DNA from: Babylonia areolata
Taxonomy: Eukaryota; Mollusca; Gastropoda; Neogastropoda; Buccinidae
Length of the DNA stretch: 64,000 nt
Direction: 5' to 3'
NCBI RefSeq assembly: GCF_041734735.1
Contig: NC_134879.1
Location: forward strand, 10,870,810-10,934,809
Made by a program: the position numbers and the translations under genes. Position 1 is the stretch's first letter, and each line of letters begins with the position of its first letter. Below the pieces are notes generated by a model that had not been told where the DNA came from, made no database searches, and saw only the letters and a list, made by a program, of their open reading frames with translations. Of the stretch, positions 50,697 to 59,811 are shown in pieces.

Positions 50697-53600
50697 AGTT
50701 TTGTACATTTGTGCATGATGTACTAGTGTCTGCAGGTCAGACACAGTGAACTGAGTGTTGGAGAGCCTGTTAAAACAGAGAACAGTGAATTGAGTGTTGG
50801 AGGGCCAGTTGAATAAGTATCTTAGATACAGTGGAATAGCATGTGTGGGTTCTGTAAGGTCAAAGGATGGTTCTGTAGGTAAGGTTAAAAGAGGGGGGAA
50901 TGATCATCACATTGCAAAGAAAGTAAGGAAAATGATGGAGGAAAAAATGTGATGATATGACATGATAATGAATCATAATATTTTCTTACACTTCTGGAAG
51001 CTAACAATGGCTTTAGGGCAGTTTCTTGAAACTTGGTGATGCTAGAGTTCATTATGGGAGTGAACTTTACAGTGCTTGGTGGTATAAATTCCATGTGGAT
51101 AAAGTGAAGTGAAATTTATTGTAATATAAGCCAAGAAGCCACAGCTGAAAGTTTAGTGCCAACGGCTGTGTAAAGCAACCAGGAAGTGAAAGCACATATG
51201 CACAGACACACACACACCTACACATTCACACACCCAGATTGTGTGTCATTTCTTTAAGTATTATATCTTTAGATCCAGCATTAATTGTGTGTTGGTGTTA
51301 TCTTACAGATCCAGAAGATGGTGATCTCTGGAGGCAGTTACAGACCTGACACTCTGAAACCCACAGAGGTGGTCTCCCTGCTCATTGACGATGCTGAGAT
51401 GGAGAAAAAATGTGAGTGCATTATCTTAGGTAAACTGTTGAAAAGGCCAAAGGGCAATTCAGTATGAAGCACCTTCTGTCTGGAATTCTCTTCCTCTGGA
51501 TCTCCATCACTTACTGACACTGTCCTCTTTCAAAACAAACTTGAAAGCCCACCTGTTCAAACAGGCGTTTGGGTGTGATGAAGCATAGGTAATTGTCTGC
51601 ATTCTTCCTCCTCATACCCACCCCACTTGACCCTCTACTGATGCCTCTTGAGCCTTCATCCCACAGGCGTGCGACGTCTCTCAGGTAGAAGTCGATGAAG
51701 GTGGCAGGTTTTTTCCAGTAGGCAGCATCCATGATGTCTTGCAGCCGTGCTGAGTGGGCTAAGGCAAGAGAAGAGGACCATGCTCTGACTTCATGCGTTC
51801 TGGCTGAAGAGGCATCAAGTCTCAACCCTGGTCTGCATACACGCCTTTAATCGCATTGACTATTTATCGAGACGGAGACGTCTTGCTAATGTCACGCGAA
51901 TGGTCCAGGTTCCAGCTAATGAACAGGTGTTGTTTGGACGATTGGAAGGGACGCGACATTTTGAGGTAGACGCGCAGGGCCCTGACCGGGCAGAGAACTC
52001 TGTCCTCGTCATCAGGGGCCAGTATAGAAGAGAGAGGTTTGATGAAAAGTATGGGAGAGGGTGTACAACCATTTACCTGAAGATCTAGTCATCAACCCTA
52101 TCCACATGTAATATGCGGTTTCTGTTCAAACGTGTGTGTGTGTGTGCGCGCGCGTGTGTATGTGCAGTACGTGCATGTGTGAATATGCACAAGTTTTTAG
52201 ATTGATATGCACTTGTATGTATCCTAATTTCTACTGTATCTGTGTTTGTGTATGATTTTCGATTTATGTTCGTACCTTGTTATGTACTATCCCCTCCAAT
52301 ATTTCTTGTGACCCCGGTACACTTGGTAATAAAGACATATTCTGTTCTATATCTGCAATTTTATATTTTTGTATGGTTTTAGTGTATAATTATGTACACA
52401 TATATGTGTGTTTTTTCATGCACAGAGGTATGTTGTTATGCGCTGGTGTATATGTATTGTTTCATGTGAGGCGTATAAAGCCAATTATATGGGGAGTTTG
52501 TGCCATATAAGTACTGTTTAGTATTATTTGCATAATTTGTAATGTAGTACGGAAGTGAATCCCAGAGAAAGAGAGATCAGTGTTATTTCACCATCTGCTG
52601 ACTCTTAGTTGTGAATGATTTTTTTTCCATGTCAGTAACTTCCCTGAGACTTTTTTGTTTTTTTTTTCAGTGAGACAGAGACAGGAAGAGAGAAAAGAGG
52701 ACGGAAGGAAAAGGCGGCGTAAAGAGTACAAGGTATGCTTAAATATTTATTGCTTTCAATACTGACACAATGTACAGGGCTTGACATTAACTATTTTTCC
52801 CACTTGCCCAGTCGGGCAAGTCACTGGAAAATTCACTTGCCCAGACAGAATTTGCACTTGCCCAACTTTCAGAAACTTACATGCATCACCAAATACTTAC
52901 ATGCACATGCATGTGTGTGTGTGTGTGTGTGTGCGCGCACACACACACACACACACATACACACACACACAAGGTAGTCAAACCCTTTTCTTTAACTGAT
53001 GTTTGTTTTGTTGGGTTTCACCAAAGATAACTGCTGTTCTGAACAGCCAAAACAAGTTTTATCTCAGTCTCACTTGACAAAAACTGCCTTTGGCATGTTT
53101 TTGCAGTTGACTGTCAGCCACAGAAATTATTTCTTTTTTAACCTCCACTGCAAACAGCAACATGCAGAGTTTAAAAAGAAAAGCCAGCATTTGTACTGTG
53201 AGACAAACAGTGTCAGGATCTGACAGATCCAAGTACAATTCTGTTAGATGGGGTCAACAGTTACTGTTTCTCACTTGCCTGGTCAGGCAACTCTGTTGAA
53301 AATTCACATGCCAGGATAGCCACACCAGGATGGGTTTCAGTTCTCACTGGCATCAGAGAGAGAGTGTGTGTGTGTGTGTGTGAGAGAGAGTGAGTGAGTG
53401 AAAGGGGATGGTGAAGGGTCACAGTTCCAGAGAGGGAAGGTGGTACAGCTGTTCTTCTACATGGAGGTTGCTTAGCAGCGGAGCCTTCCACAATGTCCTT
53501 TGATATGTGTGATCCCTTCAGCAAAACTGGACTTTGACCCATACCCTGCCTCCATCCTTTCTGCTATTCCCAGTCTGACCATGTTAAAAAAAAAAGAAAA

Positions 53601-55518
53601 AAAGGAGGGGGTGGCGGGGGTGGGGGGGGGGGGGTAAGGATAAGCAAGGCTGCCATATGAGAGGTGGTGTCTGGAGGAGGGGAGCAAGAGAAAGTTTGGG
53701 GGAAGGGGCGTGAAGGAATGGGAGGGGGGGAGGATAGTGGAGGTCATGTTTGTGTTGACTCAGTTTTGAAGTAGTTAAGTATCTTTTAAAGTTCAGTTTA
53801 TATTTGCCTTTTTATTTGTTTATTTATTTATTTTCTTCATTTTTGAAACATGGGTCTGCAATGGTGGTGGTTTTATTTGGTAGGATGTGAATACCTGATT
53901 TTAAAAAAAATAATTTTATGTTTCAGAAACGAGAAAGCAAGAAGCCAAAGAAGGAAGCCCCACCACCTGACATCAACGTTACCATTCCTGCACCTGCCCC
54001 AGACACTGAGTCGCTGGCCAGTTATGACTCTTTCTCCATGCCTGCTAGTCCCATGTCAACGGTTAGCTTGTGTGTGTGCGTGTGCGTATGTATGTGTGTG
54101 TGTGCATGCATGTGTGTATGCTCCTTCACTTACTACTTTCTTGATTTTTTTTTTTTTTTTGTGGTGGGTGGGTAGGGGTATCCTGATATTTTGGATGTGT
54201 CAGTAAAAACAAACCAACAGTGTGCAGGTTATTCACAGAAACCATTACCACCTGACACTGACAGTTTCTTAGCTATTTATGGTAACGGATAGTAGCTGCT
54301 AGGTGTTGTTTTGGAAAACAACTGTAGCTAAAAATGTGTTTGAAGATGATTTTGGATTTTGTTAGAAAAAAATTCAAGAAACCAGCAATGTGTTCTGCCT
54401 GAAACAGAATGGTAAAAGTATGGCTGTTATTTTTTGTGTGTGTTGGTGCTTATTCCTGGACTTCATTTGTTTGTGTTGCTTTGGTCTACAAGCAGGTATC
54501 CTGGAACAGTGAACTGCCCTTACTGGGGGCAGCCCAGGAAGACAGCAGCAACGATGGGGGGCTGGTCATAGTGGATGATGCACACACCATTTTCCCACCT
54601 GGTGAGGGAACATCATTTTTAACATGGAAAAGTGGTGTTTATGATCCTGCTTGTGTTTACTTTGTTTTGGATAATTGTTATCTTAGTTGTGATTCTTTTT
54701 CCTTTTTTTTTTTTTAAATTTTTAATCAAATGATTTTAACTTGTGTTATATTTTTGGTTCTTTTGATTGTGAATTATTGCTCAAGTTTGCACTGACACAT
54801 TTTTATGCACACACACACTCACACAAAACACAGATCTCATGAATTCTTTCTGTGTTTTTGCAGGTAATACCAACAGTGCGCCTCTTTTTGCTAACCATGA
54901 GTGTCGTATTGATATGATCCCCTATTATTCAACTTTTGAAAGAGTCCACATAGTATCTTGAACTGTGACTGTGTGTTGCAGTGACGAGCACCCCTGTGCA
55001 GCCAGTGAAGAAAGGGCGTGGGCGACCCAGAGGGTCGGGTGTGGGGCGTCGACCCCGTGGAAGAGGCAGTGCCAAAAAGACCATGACGGCAGCAGAGATT
55101 GCAGGCGCACACGCTGGAATGACTGCAGCCTATGCAGCTTATGGTTACAACTTTACAGGGACAAGTATGTAGAATATCTTTTTTTGTTGTTATTTTTCAG
55201 TGATGATATTGATGTTTGCTGTAATGGATATGAGTGGTGGGTTCTAGATACGTATGATATATTTTGTGGTCTGTTTGTTGAGATGATGTATTTCAGCTTT
55301 GGAATACAGAAGAAAAAGAGAATTGTAGTTTGAATAGAATTAATCTGTGCAGACATTGTGATGATGTTTTTAGGAAATGGGAGCTGACCCAAAATGTAGT
55401 AAAGACTGATATTGTGATAGATGATTGAGACATTGCCGTGTTGTCTGCAGGTGCCAGCGGATCCCCCCGCCCACCAGGGTCTCGAACCTCGTCAGGCCGC
55501 AACACTCCCACAGTCTGA
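22906..55518 (+). CDS. INO80: INO80 chromatin-remodelling ATPase
   Basis: Catalytic Snf2-family ATPase of the nuclear INO80 complex, which slides nucleosomes and acts in transcription, replication and repair. Coding exons: 22906-23045, 25922-26016, 27229-27296, 27674-27941, 28961-29016, 29324-29521, 30589-30792, 31202-31403, 31868-31935, 31981-32025, 32303-32357, 33253-33347, 34551-34664, 35038-35133, 35371-35573, 36065-36149, 36487-36604, 36937-37022, 37539-37706, 38256-38454, 39316-39409, 40047-40350, 41149-41289, 41752-41977, 46402-46529, 46842-47009, 50475-50633, 51309-51411, 52671-52732, 53927-54061, 54496-54601, 54982-55164, 55451-55518. Every junction is GT-AG and phases agree, giving 1479 residues (human about 1556). 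The start [17 protein letters not shown] aligns with the human N-terminus. All helicase motifs are present. Two introns carry a snoRNA array. Confidence 0.95.
23046..25921 (+). other. INO80 intron 1 (coding)
   Basis: The 2.9-kb intron after the first coding exon. It has a C-rich tract near 23170-23210 and a (CA)n repeat near 25520. Nothing else is recognised. Confidence 0.6.
28120..28745 (+). mobile_element. 5'-truncated CR1/L2-type LINE
   Basis: Lies in the INO80 intron 27942-28960, in the same orientation as the gene. The translation shows the C-terminal end of a non-LTR reverse transcriptase: [46 protein letters not shown] and a final SGLKTHLFS. It has a local frame disruption after the LDYCNS block. 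The element ends with a GTGCTATATAAATACTATC-type tail and an ATT microsatellite, the usual 3' terminus of these LINEs. It is a dead 5'-truncated copy. Confidence 0.8.
29324..31403 (+). CDS. INO80: INO80 HSA/DBINO region, exons 6-8
   Basis: Residues 210-410. It carries [60 protein letters not shown] and [19 protein letters not shown], the long basic helix of the HSA/DBINO module. In characterised INO80 complexes this helix binds actin and actin-related proteins and contacts extranucleosomal DNA. The sequence is very close to human, so function is likely conserved. Confidence 0.93.
30060..30259 (+). promoter_or_regulatory. Candidate internal INO80 promoter and first exon
   Basis: Inside the intron 29522-30588 a short CpG-richer block holds CAAGATGGCG (YY1-like, 30086), ATTGGCT (inverted CCAAT, 30151) and GCGCGAAA (E2F-like, 30201). 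It ends in an ATG at 30257-30259 followed directly by a strong donor, GTAAGTAT. Spliced to the exon at 30589 (phase 0), that ATG would be in frame with INO80 and start a protein lacking the first 275 residues. This is inference from sequence only. Confidence 0.3.
31868..33347 (+). CDS. INO80: INO80 linker exons 9-12, including a 45-nt exon
   Basis: Residues 411-498, joining the HSA region to the ATPase core. It reads [19 protein letters not shown], then the 45-nt exon 31981-32025 ([15 protein letters not shown]), then [10 protein letters not shown] and [18 protein letters not shown], ending GKLKGYQLK. Human INO80 has matching LKNAENAYHIHQ, FDEDAKESR and [16 protein letters not shown]. The intron before the 45-nt exon is itself only 45 nt (31936-31980). 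Confidence 0.85.
32675..33070 (-). repeat. Full-length-looking tRNA-derived SINE
   Basis: On the minus strand it begins near 33070 with an A box (GATGGCCTAGAGGTAACGC) and a B box (GGTTCGAATCATGG). A conserved central block (GGATGAGACGATAAACCGAA, then CATGCACTTAGCTCACG and AACCCACGGCAAC) follows, and the tail has AAATAC-type repeats. The central block resembles the deeply conserved SINE core of marine invertebrates. It lies in the INO80 intron before 33253, opposite to the gene. Confidence 0.8.
34130..34320 (-). repeat. Decayed 3' part of the same SINE family
   Basis: Shares CACAGCAGATTTCTCTCTGT, GGGAGAGTAC and GCCAGGAACAAC with the SINE at 32675-33070 but lacks the tRNA-like head. It is more diverged and opposite to INO80. 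Confidence 0.6.
34551..37022 (+). CDS. INO80: INO80 ATPase lobe 1, exons 13-18
   Basis: Residues 499-732, the first RecA-like lobe of the Snf2 motor. Visible motifs: [18 protein letters not shown], Walker A DEMGLGKT, motif Ia APASTLHNW, Walker B VLDEAQ, motif [13 protein letters not shown], then [19 protein letters not shown] and [16 protein letters not shown]. All catalytic residues expected for ATP binding and hydrolysis are present, so the enzyme should be active. Introns are short to moderate and phases agree. Confidence 0.96.
37539..41977 (+). CDS. INO80: INO80 lobe-2 start and family insertion, exons 19-24
   Basis: Residues 733-1109. The first exon carries [20 protein letters not shown] and [11 protein letters not shown], running into [12 protein letters not shown]. 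The following exons (38256-41977) form the large INO80-specific insertion that splits lobe 2, with [38 protein letters not shown] and [13 protein letters not shown]. In characterised complexes this insertion binds the RUVBL1/RUVBL2 ring. It is the least conserved part. Coding sequence from 40047 on is GC-rich (CTG, CAG) compared with the AT-rich introns. Confidence 0.9.
38985..39178 (+). promoter_or_regulatory. Candidate alternative first exon or internal promoter
   Basis: In the INO80 intron 38455-39315 lies a block with CAAGATGGCTGCCGG (YY1-like, 39009), a 9-codon frame ending in TAG, an AACCT/AGGTT hairpin, and a strong donor CACG|GTAAGTAT at 39178/39179. As an internal coding exon (39130-39178) it would break the INO80 frame, whereas skipping it preserves the frame. 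It may be a first exon of a shorter transcript or a mobile-element piece. Confidence 0.3.
40918..41110 (-). repeat. 3' end of a LINE or LINE-tailed SINE
   Basis: On the minus strand, GAAGATAGGCGCTATATAAA is followed by an AAT/ATA-rich microsatellite, the typical 3' terminus of CR1/L2-group LINEs and the SINEs that share their tails. Upstream sequence is too short to classify. It sits about 40 bp from the INO80 exon at 41149. Confidence 0.5.
42106..42170 (+). ncRNA. Box C/D snoRNA-like copy 1 (decayed guide)
   Basis: C box AATGATG, D box CTGA, and an imperfect terminal stem AGATGT/ACACCT. The guide has a G-to-A change (CATCTTTCAGGT) in the rRNA-pairing core, so this copy is probably not functional. 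Confidence 0.6.
42647..42711 (+). ncRNA. Box C/D snoRNA-like copy 2, SNORD2/snR39B type
   Basis: Perfect 6-bp stem AGGTGT/ACACCT, C box AATGATG, guide ACCATCTTTCGGGT, D'-position CATA, degenerate C' (GTGACTGA) and D box CTGA. An outer CCTG/CAGG pairing extends the stem. The guide is complementary to LSU rRNA ACCCGAAAGATGGT. The fifth base before the D' position pairs with the G of ACCCG, the site I recall for SNORD2/snR39B. Confidence 0.8.
43225..43290 (+). ncRNA. Box C/D snoRNA-like copy 3 (decayed guide)
   Basis: The C box and a clear D' box CTGA are present, but the guide core is altered (CATCTTTTGGTT) and the closing stem is weakened (AATACCT). Likely a snoRNA pseudogene. Confidence 0.6.
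43752..43816 (+). ncRNA. Box C/D snoRNA-like copy 4
   Basis: Intact stem AGGTGT/ACACCT, C box AATGATG, guide ACCATCTTTCGGGT and D box CTGA. Nearly identical to copies 2, 6 and 7, and its flanks match copy 6 for about 100 bp downstream. Confidence 0.8.
44349..44413 (+). ncRNA. Box C/D snoRNA-like copy 5 (canonical D')
   Basis: Intact stem, C box and guide. The D' box is the canonical CTGA right after the guide (CGGGT|CTGA), which fixes the register used to predict the methylated G. The downstream flank matches copy 3. Confidence 0.82.
44959..45023 (+). ncRNA. Box C/D snoRNA-like copy 6
   Basis: Intact stem, C box, guide and D box. Its sequence and flanks are nearly the same as copy 4, showing a duplicated unit about 1.2 kb long. 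Confidence 0.8.
45504..45568 (+). ncRNA. Box C/D snoRNA-like copy 7
   Basis: Intact stem AGGTGT/ACACCT with outer CCTG/CAGG pairing, C box AATGATG, full guide, D box CTGA. Confidence 0.8.
45926..45989 (+). ncRNA. Box C/D snoRNA-like copy 8
   Basis: Stem AGGTGT/ACACCT with outer CCTG/CAGG pairing. The C box reads TATGATG after loss of one A, the guide core CATCTTTCGGGT is intact, and the D box CTGA is present. Last copy in the first intron array. Confidence 0.75.
46402..50633 (+). CDS. INO80: INO80 ATPase lobe 2, exons 25-27
   Basis: Residues 1110-1261, the second half of the Snf2 motor. Motif IV region [16 protein letters not shown], then [14 protein letters not shown], motif [17 protein letters not shown], then [10 protein letters not shown] and motif [16 protein letters not shown] with the arginine finger. 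The exons are 46402-46529, 46842-47009 (donor GTTGGT, weaker than the rest) and 50475-50633. The long introns before and between these exons hold the snoRNA array. Confidence 0.96.
47206..47269 (+). ncRNA. Box C/D snoRNA-like copy 9
   Basis: First copy in the intron 47010-50474. Stem TGGTGT/ACACCA, C box AATGATGG, full guide, a consensus C' box GTGATGA and D box CTGA. The C' box is better preserved than in copies 1-8. Confidence 0.82.
48170..48234 (+). ncRNA. Box C/D snoRNA-like copy 10
   Basis: Consensus C box GTGATGA, full guide ACCATCTTTCGGGT, consensus C' ATGATGA, D box CTGA. The terminal stem is AGTGT/ACACCT, slightly weaker than in other copies. Confidence 0.8.
48416..48591. repeat. 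44-bp tandem repeat, four copies
   Basis: The unit starts GATCTGATGTGCAGTACC and is repeated four times without gaps (176 bp). Units 1 and 3 share one variant base and units 2 and 4 the other, so it probably formed by doubling of an 88-bp pair. It lies between snoRNA copies 10 and 11. Confidence 0.95.
49006..49069 (+). ncRNA. Box C/D snoRNA-like copy 11
   Basis: Stem TGGTGT/ACACCA, C box AATGATGG, full guide, C' ATGATGA, D box CTGA. Confidence 0.8.
49425..49482 (+). ncRNA. Box C/D snoRNA-like copy 12 (decayed D box)
   Basis: The C box GTGATGA and guide CATCTTTCGGGT are kept, but the C' region is altered, the D box is lost (ACATGA where others have ACTGA) and no closing stem forms. Probably a snoRNA pseudogene. 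Confidence 0.6.
49944..50013 (+). ncRNA. Box C/D snoRNA-like copy 13 (longest stem)
   Basis: A perfect 10-bp terminal stem AGTGTGGTGT/ACACCACACT, C box GTGATGA, guide CACCATCTTTCGGGT, D' CAGA, C' CTGATGA and D box CTGA. It lies about 460 nt before the next INO80 exon and has the best snoRNA architecture of the set. Confidence 0.85.
50413..50448 (+). pseudogene. Decoy copy of an INO80 exon start
   Basis: TGTTCAG followed by codons for [11 protein letters not shown] and a TAA lies 62 bp before the true exon at 50475, which begins [10 protein letters not shown] after TTTTCAG. Acceptor and first codons match closely. Use of this upstream acceptor would end the protein before motif VI. It looks like a local duplication of the 3' splice site and exon start. 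Confidence 0.65.
51309..55518 (+). CDS. INO80: INO80 C-terminal region, exons 28-33
   Basis: Residues 1262-1479. It begins [20 protein letters not shown], continues with a Lys/Arg/Glu-rich helix ([20 protein letters not shown]), a Pro/Ser-rich segment, LVIVDDAHT, and an AT-hook-like GRGRPRGSG. An Ala/Tyr-rich [12 protein letters not shown] follows, then a Ser/Pro tail ending RNTPTV. The order matches human INO80 ([30 protein letters not shown]). The stop TGA is at 55516-55518. Confidence 0.92.
51445..51592 (+). mobile_element. C-terminal tail of a CR1/L2-type LINE
   Basis: One frame reads [18 protein letters not shown], then [11 protein letters not shown] and a stop, the usual end of CR1/L2-group reverse transcriptases. 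Only the last 45 or so codons remain. It lies just inside the INO80 intron 51412-52670. Confidence 0.65.
51600..52085 (-). mobile_element. DIRS-like tyrosine-recombinase retroelement fossil
   Basis: Minus-strand translation shows segments typical of the tyrosine recombinase of DIRS-type retroelements, including [11 protein letters not shown] near one end and [15 protein letters not shown] with [10 protein letters not shown] near the other. Only the recombinase part is present. It is broken in several places and no other part of the element lies nearby. It shares the INO80 intron 51412-52670 with a LINE tail. Confidence 0.55.
52780..53325. repeat. Two related short repeats (CACTTGCC motifs)
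   Basis: About 52790-52865 and 53262-53315 share CACTTGCC(C/T)(A/G)GTC and GAAAATTCAC segments separated by similar spacing. They look like two pieces of one dispersed repeat in the intron 52733-53926. Family unknown. Confidence 0.4.
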
Positions 55519-56046
55519 ACCTGAGGAGGATAGAAATATTGACTTTCCCACAACCATCAGACACTTGGTGCTATCCCAGCCAGGCAGAAGATTGCAGAAA
55601 TAAGCAGAAGAGAAGCCTTTTTCAGGGATCTTCTGCTGATGTGCAGTCTCCACTGGTGATCAGGTTTGACTTGAAACCGTATCCTCTGGGACACAAAAAA
55701 CATTTTGTGTTCAAGTGAGACACACAATACTGGATTTTGACAAGTACTACATGCAATGTAGTATGTGTGTGATTTTCCTAGAATTTTACTTTCCCCCCTT
55801 AGTTTGCTCTTGTTCCCTCCAGATGGATCCTGTAACTCAAAACAGATTTTGGTTCCTCTGAAGTTTGGTTTGACAATCAGAGTGTGCCTTATATAAGTGA
55901 GTTGTTACGGTTTTTTTTTCCTCTTACCCCTATTCCCTTTGCACACATTGTAGCCATAGTGCTTGGCTTATGTCTTCAGGTGTAAGAACTGAAATAACTT
56001 GTGAACTTCAAGAAGGCGTTTGGAGCACAGTGATCAAGCAAACAAC

Positions 56047-56195
56047 AGATGTCTGTTCTGTTGTAAAGGGCTACCCCATGTAGATGTCTGTTCCGTTCTG
56101 TTGTAAAGGGCTACCCCATGTAGATGTCTGTTCCGTTCTGTTGTAAAGGGCTACCCCATGTAGATGTCTGTTCTGTTGTAAATGGCTACCCCAAT
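56047..56195. repeat. 40-bp tandem repeat in the INO80 3' UTR
   Basis: The unit TAGATGTCTGTTCCGTTCTG plus TTGTAAAGGGCTACCCCATG occurs in two full copies, flanked by two copies that lack five bases. Confidence 0.9.
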
Positions 56196-57879
56196 TCTTT
56201 GCAAGCATCTTAAGACCTGAAAAGAGTTATAAAATATATGAGAATGTGCATTTTATTCACAGACAGGCATTGTACTTGTCAAAACTACCAACCACAAGAC
56301 GAAGCTTGTCTCAGAACCAGCAGCATCAGTCTGGGGAAAAAGGTGGTGTGAATGTGTTCATTGGCAGTGAATGGACAGTGTCACATGGATGCCTTTCAGT
56401 GTCTTGCAGAGTGTTTGCTCAGACAACAGTGATGTTGACAGGGGAAAAAAAAATTTGTAAAACCACTTTCTTTAGGAAAGGGACACTCTAGCTTTGTCAG
56501 ACAAAATGATGGAAGCTGTTCACCATTTGAAGGGCTTTCTGATCAACGCACTTTGACATTCCTTTCCACTCACAATGTACTTGATGAGACCACACACATG
56601 CACGCACCAATATTGTTTGCATTCTGTGTTGGATAGCTGTGATAAGACTGGCTTAGGTGATCAAAAGTGACCTTGTGCATCATTATATGCTGTATCCCAC
56701 GTGTATGTATATATGTGTTAAATGGTTGTGTTTGAAGGCTGTAGGATGACTGATGCATTGTGGATCTAAATATTTCACATTTTTTATGGTTATTTTGTAG
56801 TTATGCTCTTGTCAAATCCACAGATGAGGACCTGGAAATAGAATGTGAAAATTTTGTGATCCAGTCTGATGAGATCATAGATTCTGAACCTTTGTCCATT
56901 GTCATCTCATTTTAGAAAGTATGGTGTGGATGTTTATGCTTGCTGTAAACAGTTGAGAAGGAATTTCAATGTCTAATTTTATCTTGGTGTATCAAAAAGT
57001 ACATAAGATACATAGAATAACATTTTTATTTTAAGAGCAAAAATAGTACAGGAAGGGAAAAAATAATTGGCCTTTCTGAAGTCTTCATGCACTTGACTTT
57101 TGAGTCAGTGCTTTGAGACTTAAGCTTTCAGGCCCCTCTGCCCCTTCCCAGCCTTGTGCAGCATGGGCCAGGCCTCCACAGGCTTCCCAGCATCTAAACA
57201 TGCCTTGATTTGTTTCCCTCAGTAATTTTTGGACAATCAGTCTCTTTGCCAGTGGGATTCTGAGCCTGAGGTCCTGACTGCACACTGCTGCTTGCTGCCG
57301 AGAGGCTAAACCAGACATGGTGCTGGAGCCTGACACCCAGATTTACATACCAGGCAAATTTTAAAGATGGTGGGAGTTCATGGGTACACAAACAAGGGAC
57401 AACTGATCTGGACAAGTCTGCCAGTGAAGTACAGTGACCATGTTTTGATGAATAAATGACCACCAGTACTTCTTATTTAATATAAATTTTATTGATACAT
57501 ATATGTTTTTTCCCCCATTCCTGTAGGCTGAGCAGTGTGTTGGGTCTATGTGTAGGCCAGGCATCTGCCTCCCTGTCCTTTTTTATTTTCATTTATTTAT
57601 TATTTGGTTTTAACTTATCTAGTTGTTTTTTTAAGCAGACATGCTGTAACACTTTTCAGTCTGCATGCTTTGACACTTCCTTCAAACTGAAACTGAATTA
57701 ATATATAGTTTCAGTCAACACAACAAAATTGTTGAAATGGGATGCCCCTTCCCTCAGTCTCACTTCTTCAGTTGACTTTTTATATAAAACACACTTTGAA
57801 TCTGGGTGGGTTTATCTTGTCCAGTACTGTAGGTATGTATAGGTACAAGTGCTGAACAGAAAAAAGTGCAGGTATTTGT

Positions 57880-58060
57880 ATTTCTGTATTTTGTATTTCT
57901 TTTTATCACAACAGATTTCTCTGTGTGAAATGTGGGCTGCTCTCCCTTGGGAGAGTACGTCGCTACAGTACAGCGCCACCCATTTTTGTTTGTTTGTTTG
58001 TTTGTATTTTTTCCTGCGTGCAGTTTTATTTGTTTTTCCTATTGAAGTGGTATATACTGC
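57880..58060 (-). repeat. SINE fragment in the INO80 3' UTR
   Basis: Shares CACAACAGATTTCTCTGTGT, GGGAGAGTACGTCGCTAC and CAGCGCCACCCATTTTTGTT with the SINE at 32675-33070. It is its 3' part only, without the tRNA-like head. Confidence 0.75.
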
Positions 58061-59798
58061 ACACACAATAACTAAAAGATGCCTGAAAATAATTGACAAA
58101 GTTCACACTTAACCAGCAGCAGATACACGAGAACATCATACCTTTTGTACATAAAACTATACTCGGAAGGATGCAGCCACTTATGTCATGACTTTGAATC
58201 ATCTAACATTCATATTTCATGGAACAGAAGGATGCACCCAGTTTTAATGTTGTTTTGGATATTGTGTTTCCTAGGAGACAGTAAAATGTAAATTTAATGG
58301 ATTTTAGTGATTCCATGTTGATAGACCTGATCATTTAAGCATTTCACTCACGACCAAAGTTTTTTGGTGCAGTTCAGGGGTCATTGCATAATCAGTAGTT
58401 GCCCTGGTCACGTCATTGCCAGAACTTGCAGGGTGTTTGAAGCAATATCTAAAGAAGTTTTGGCTTGGCTTTGTTGCATTTTTTTTCTCGTTTTTTTTTT
58501 TTTTTTTTTTTTTTCCTTCTTGTTCTATGAGCTAAAAGTTGAGTGTGTTTACATGGCTGCCAGGATGTACAGTGCAGAAGAGTTGGAGAGAACTTTGATT
58601 TGCCACATGATGGCAATATTAGAGACCATGAAAGCATGGTAGAAAACAAATGTAATTGTCGTTAAGCAACTGAAGTGATTCTAATTATTCTGACAAGGTT
58701 TACACTCTACCAAGTACATCAACAGGTAGGGGTGTGGTCATGTTGGAAGTGGGCATTTATTATGAAAATCCCAGATGAAGGCTTTAAGTGAAAATATTGT
58801 ATACAGTGGCTGTATGTGTTGTAATATTGTACAATAGTGTTGGTGGGTGTAAGTGTCTGGTTGACTGTAAGTAAAACATGATAGTGGAAGAAAACAACAC
58901 TGTATTTAATTATGTCTGATATGTCTGCAAATATTTTTGTATCATTTCTACTCATAACCTACAGAGACTTGAATTTTCGTTAATTTATTTTAAAACAGTT
59001 TGTGTGATTATTTTCTTCTTGAATTCTTGGTTTTTTTTCCCATGATTGGTAGAGTTATCTCACTCACCCTGTCAACCTTGAACATCAGATAATTTTATAG
59101 GTCCCAGAGTAAATGGTAATGTTTCACTTGGCGTTTTTAGCATGAACATACATCTGCTGCCCTTTTCTTTCTCCTTTTCTTAGAACCTTCTTACATTGTG
59201 GAGTTCTGTAAACTCTGCAAGTGAATTACTAAGAATGTTGTGATATCTCAGCAAGTGCTGAATCAAGAGAAAGCCTCACCTTCTGCATGAATAATAGAAT
59301 TCTGTAACTCCACACAGATAACCTGCAAGTAGCACTGTGTTGCCACCGTTGTCATCTTCCTTGTGCTTTCCCATGCTTGTCTTCTTTAAGAAGAACAGGG
59401 GACTGAAGAACATGTGCATTTTTGCCCATAAATATGATTATGCAGAATTGTATTTTGGTGTGATACTTGAAGGACAATGCATACGTTGCATGGAATGATT
59501 GTGTAGTTGTGTGTATGTTGTATTTGTTTCTTTCTGGTGATGAGATTTTGTTTCTGTTACAGTTTCAAAATGCGAGGAAATGAATGGATGGAGTGAACGA
59601 AATGATTGATAAAAAATGACTGTGCTGAGAAAAAGATTGCTTGTGTGAGGAAACTTGAAACAAAAATGTATGTACAGTCAGATATTGTGCAAGTTTTGAT
59701 GAGTTCTGTATCTTAGTTCGTGTTGCATATTAAAACTAACACTATTGGTTTGTTACTTTGTTTATTTGTGAAAATGCAAGTGATGTGATTTTTGAGAA

Positions 59799-59811
59799 AA
59801 TAAAAAATAAA
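59799..59811 (+). terminator. Tandem polyadenylation signals of INO80
   Basis: Two AATAAA hexamers one base apart, followed within 20-60 bp by GT-rich sequence (GTGCATGGTTTTGGGTGTT). Good candidate for the distal 3' end. Confidence 0.6.

Noticed and set aside
53261-53747. Minus-strand frames rich in Pro, Ser and Leu
   Set aside because: They arise from G-rich and GT-rich simple sequence in an INO80 intron.
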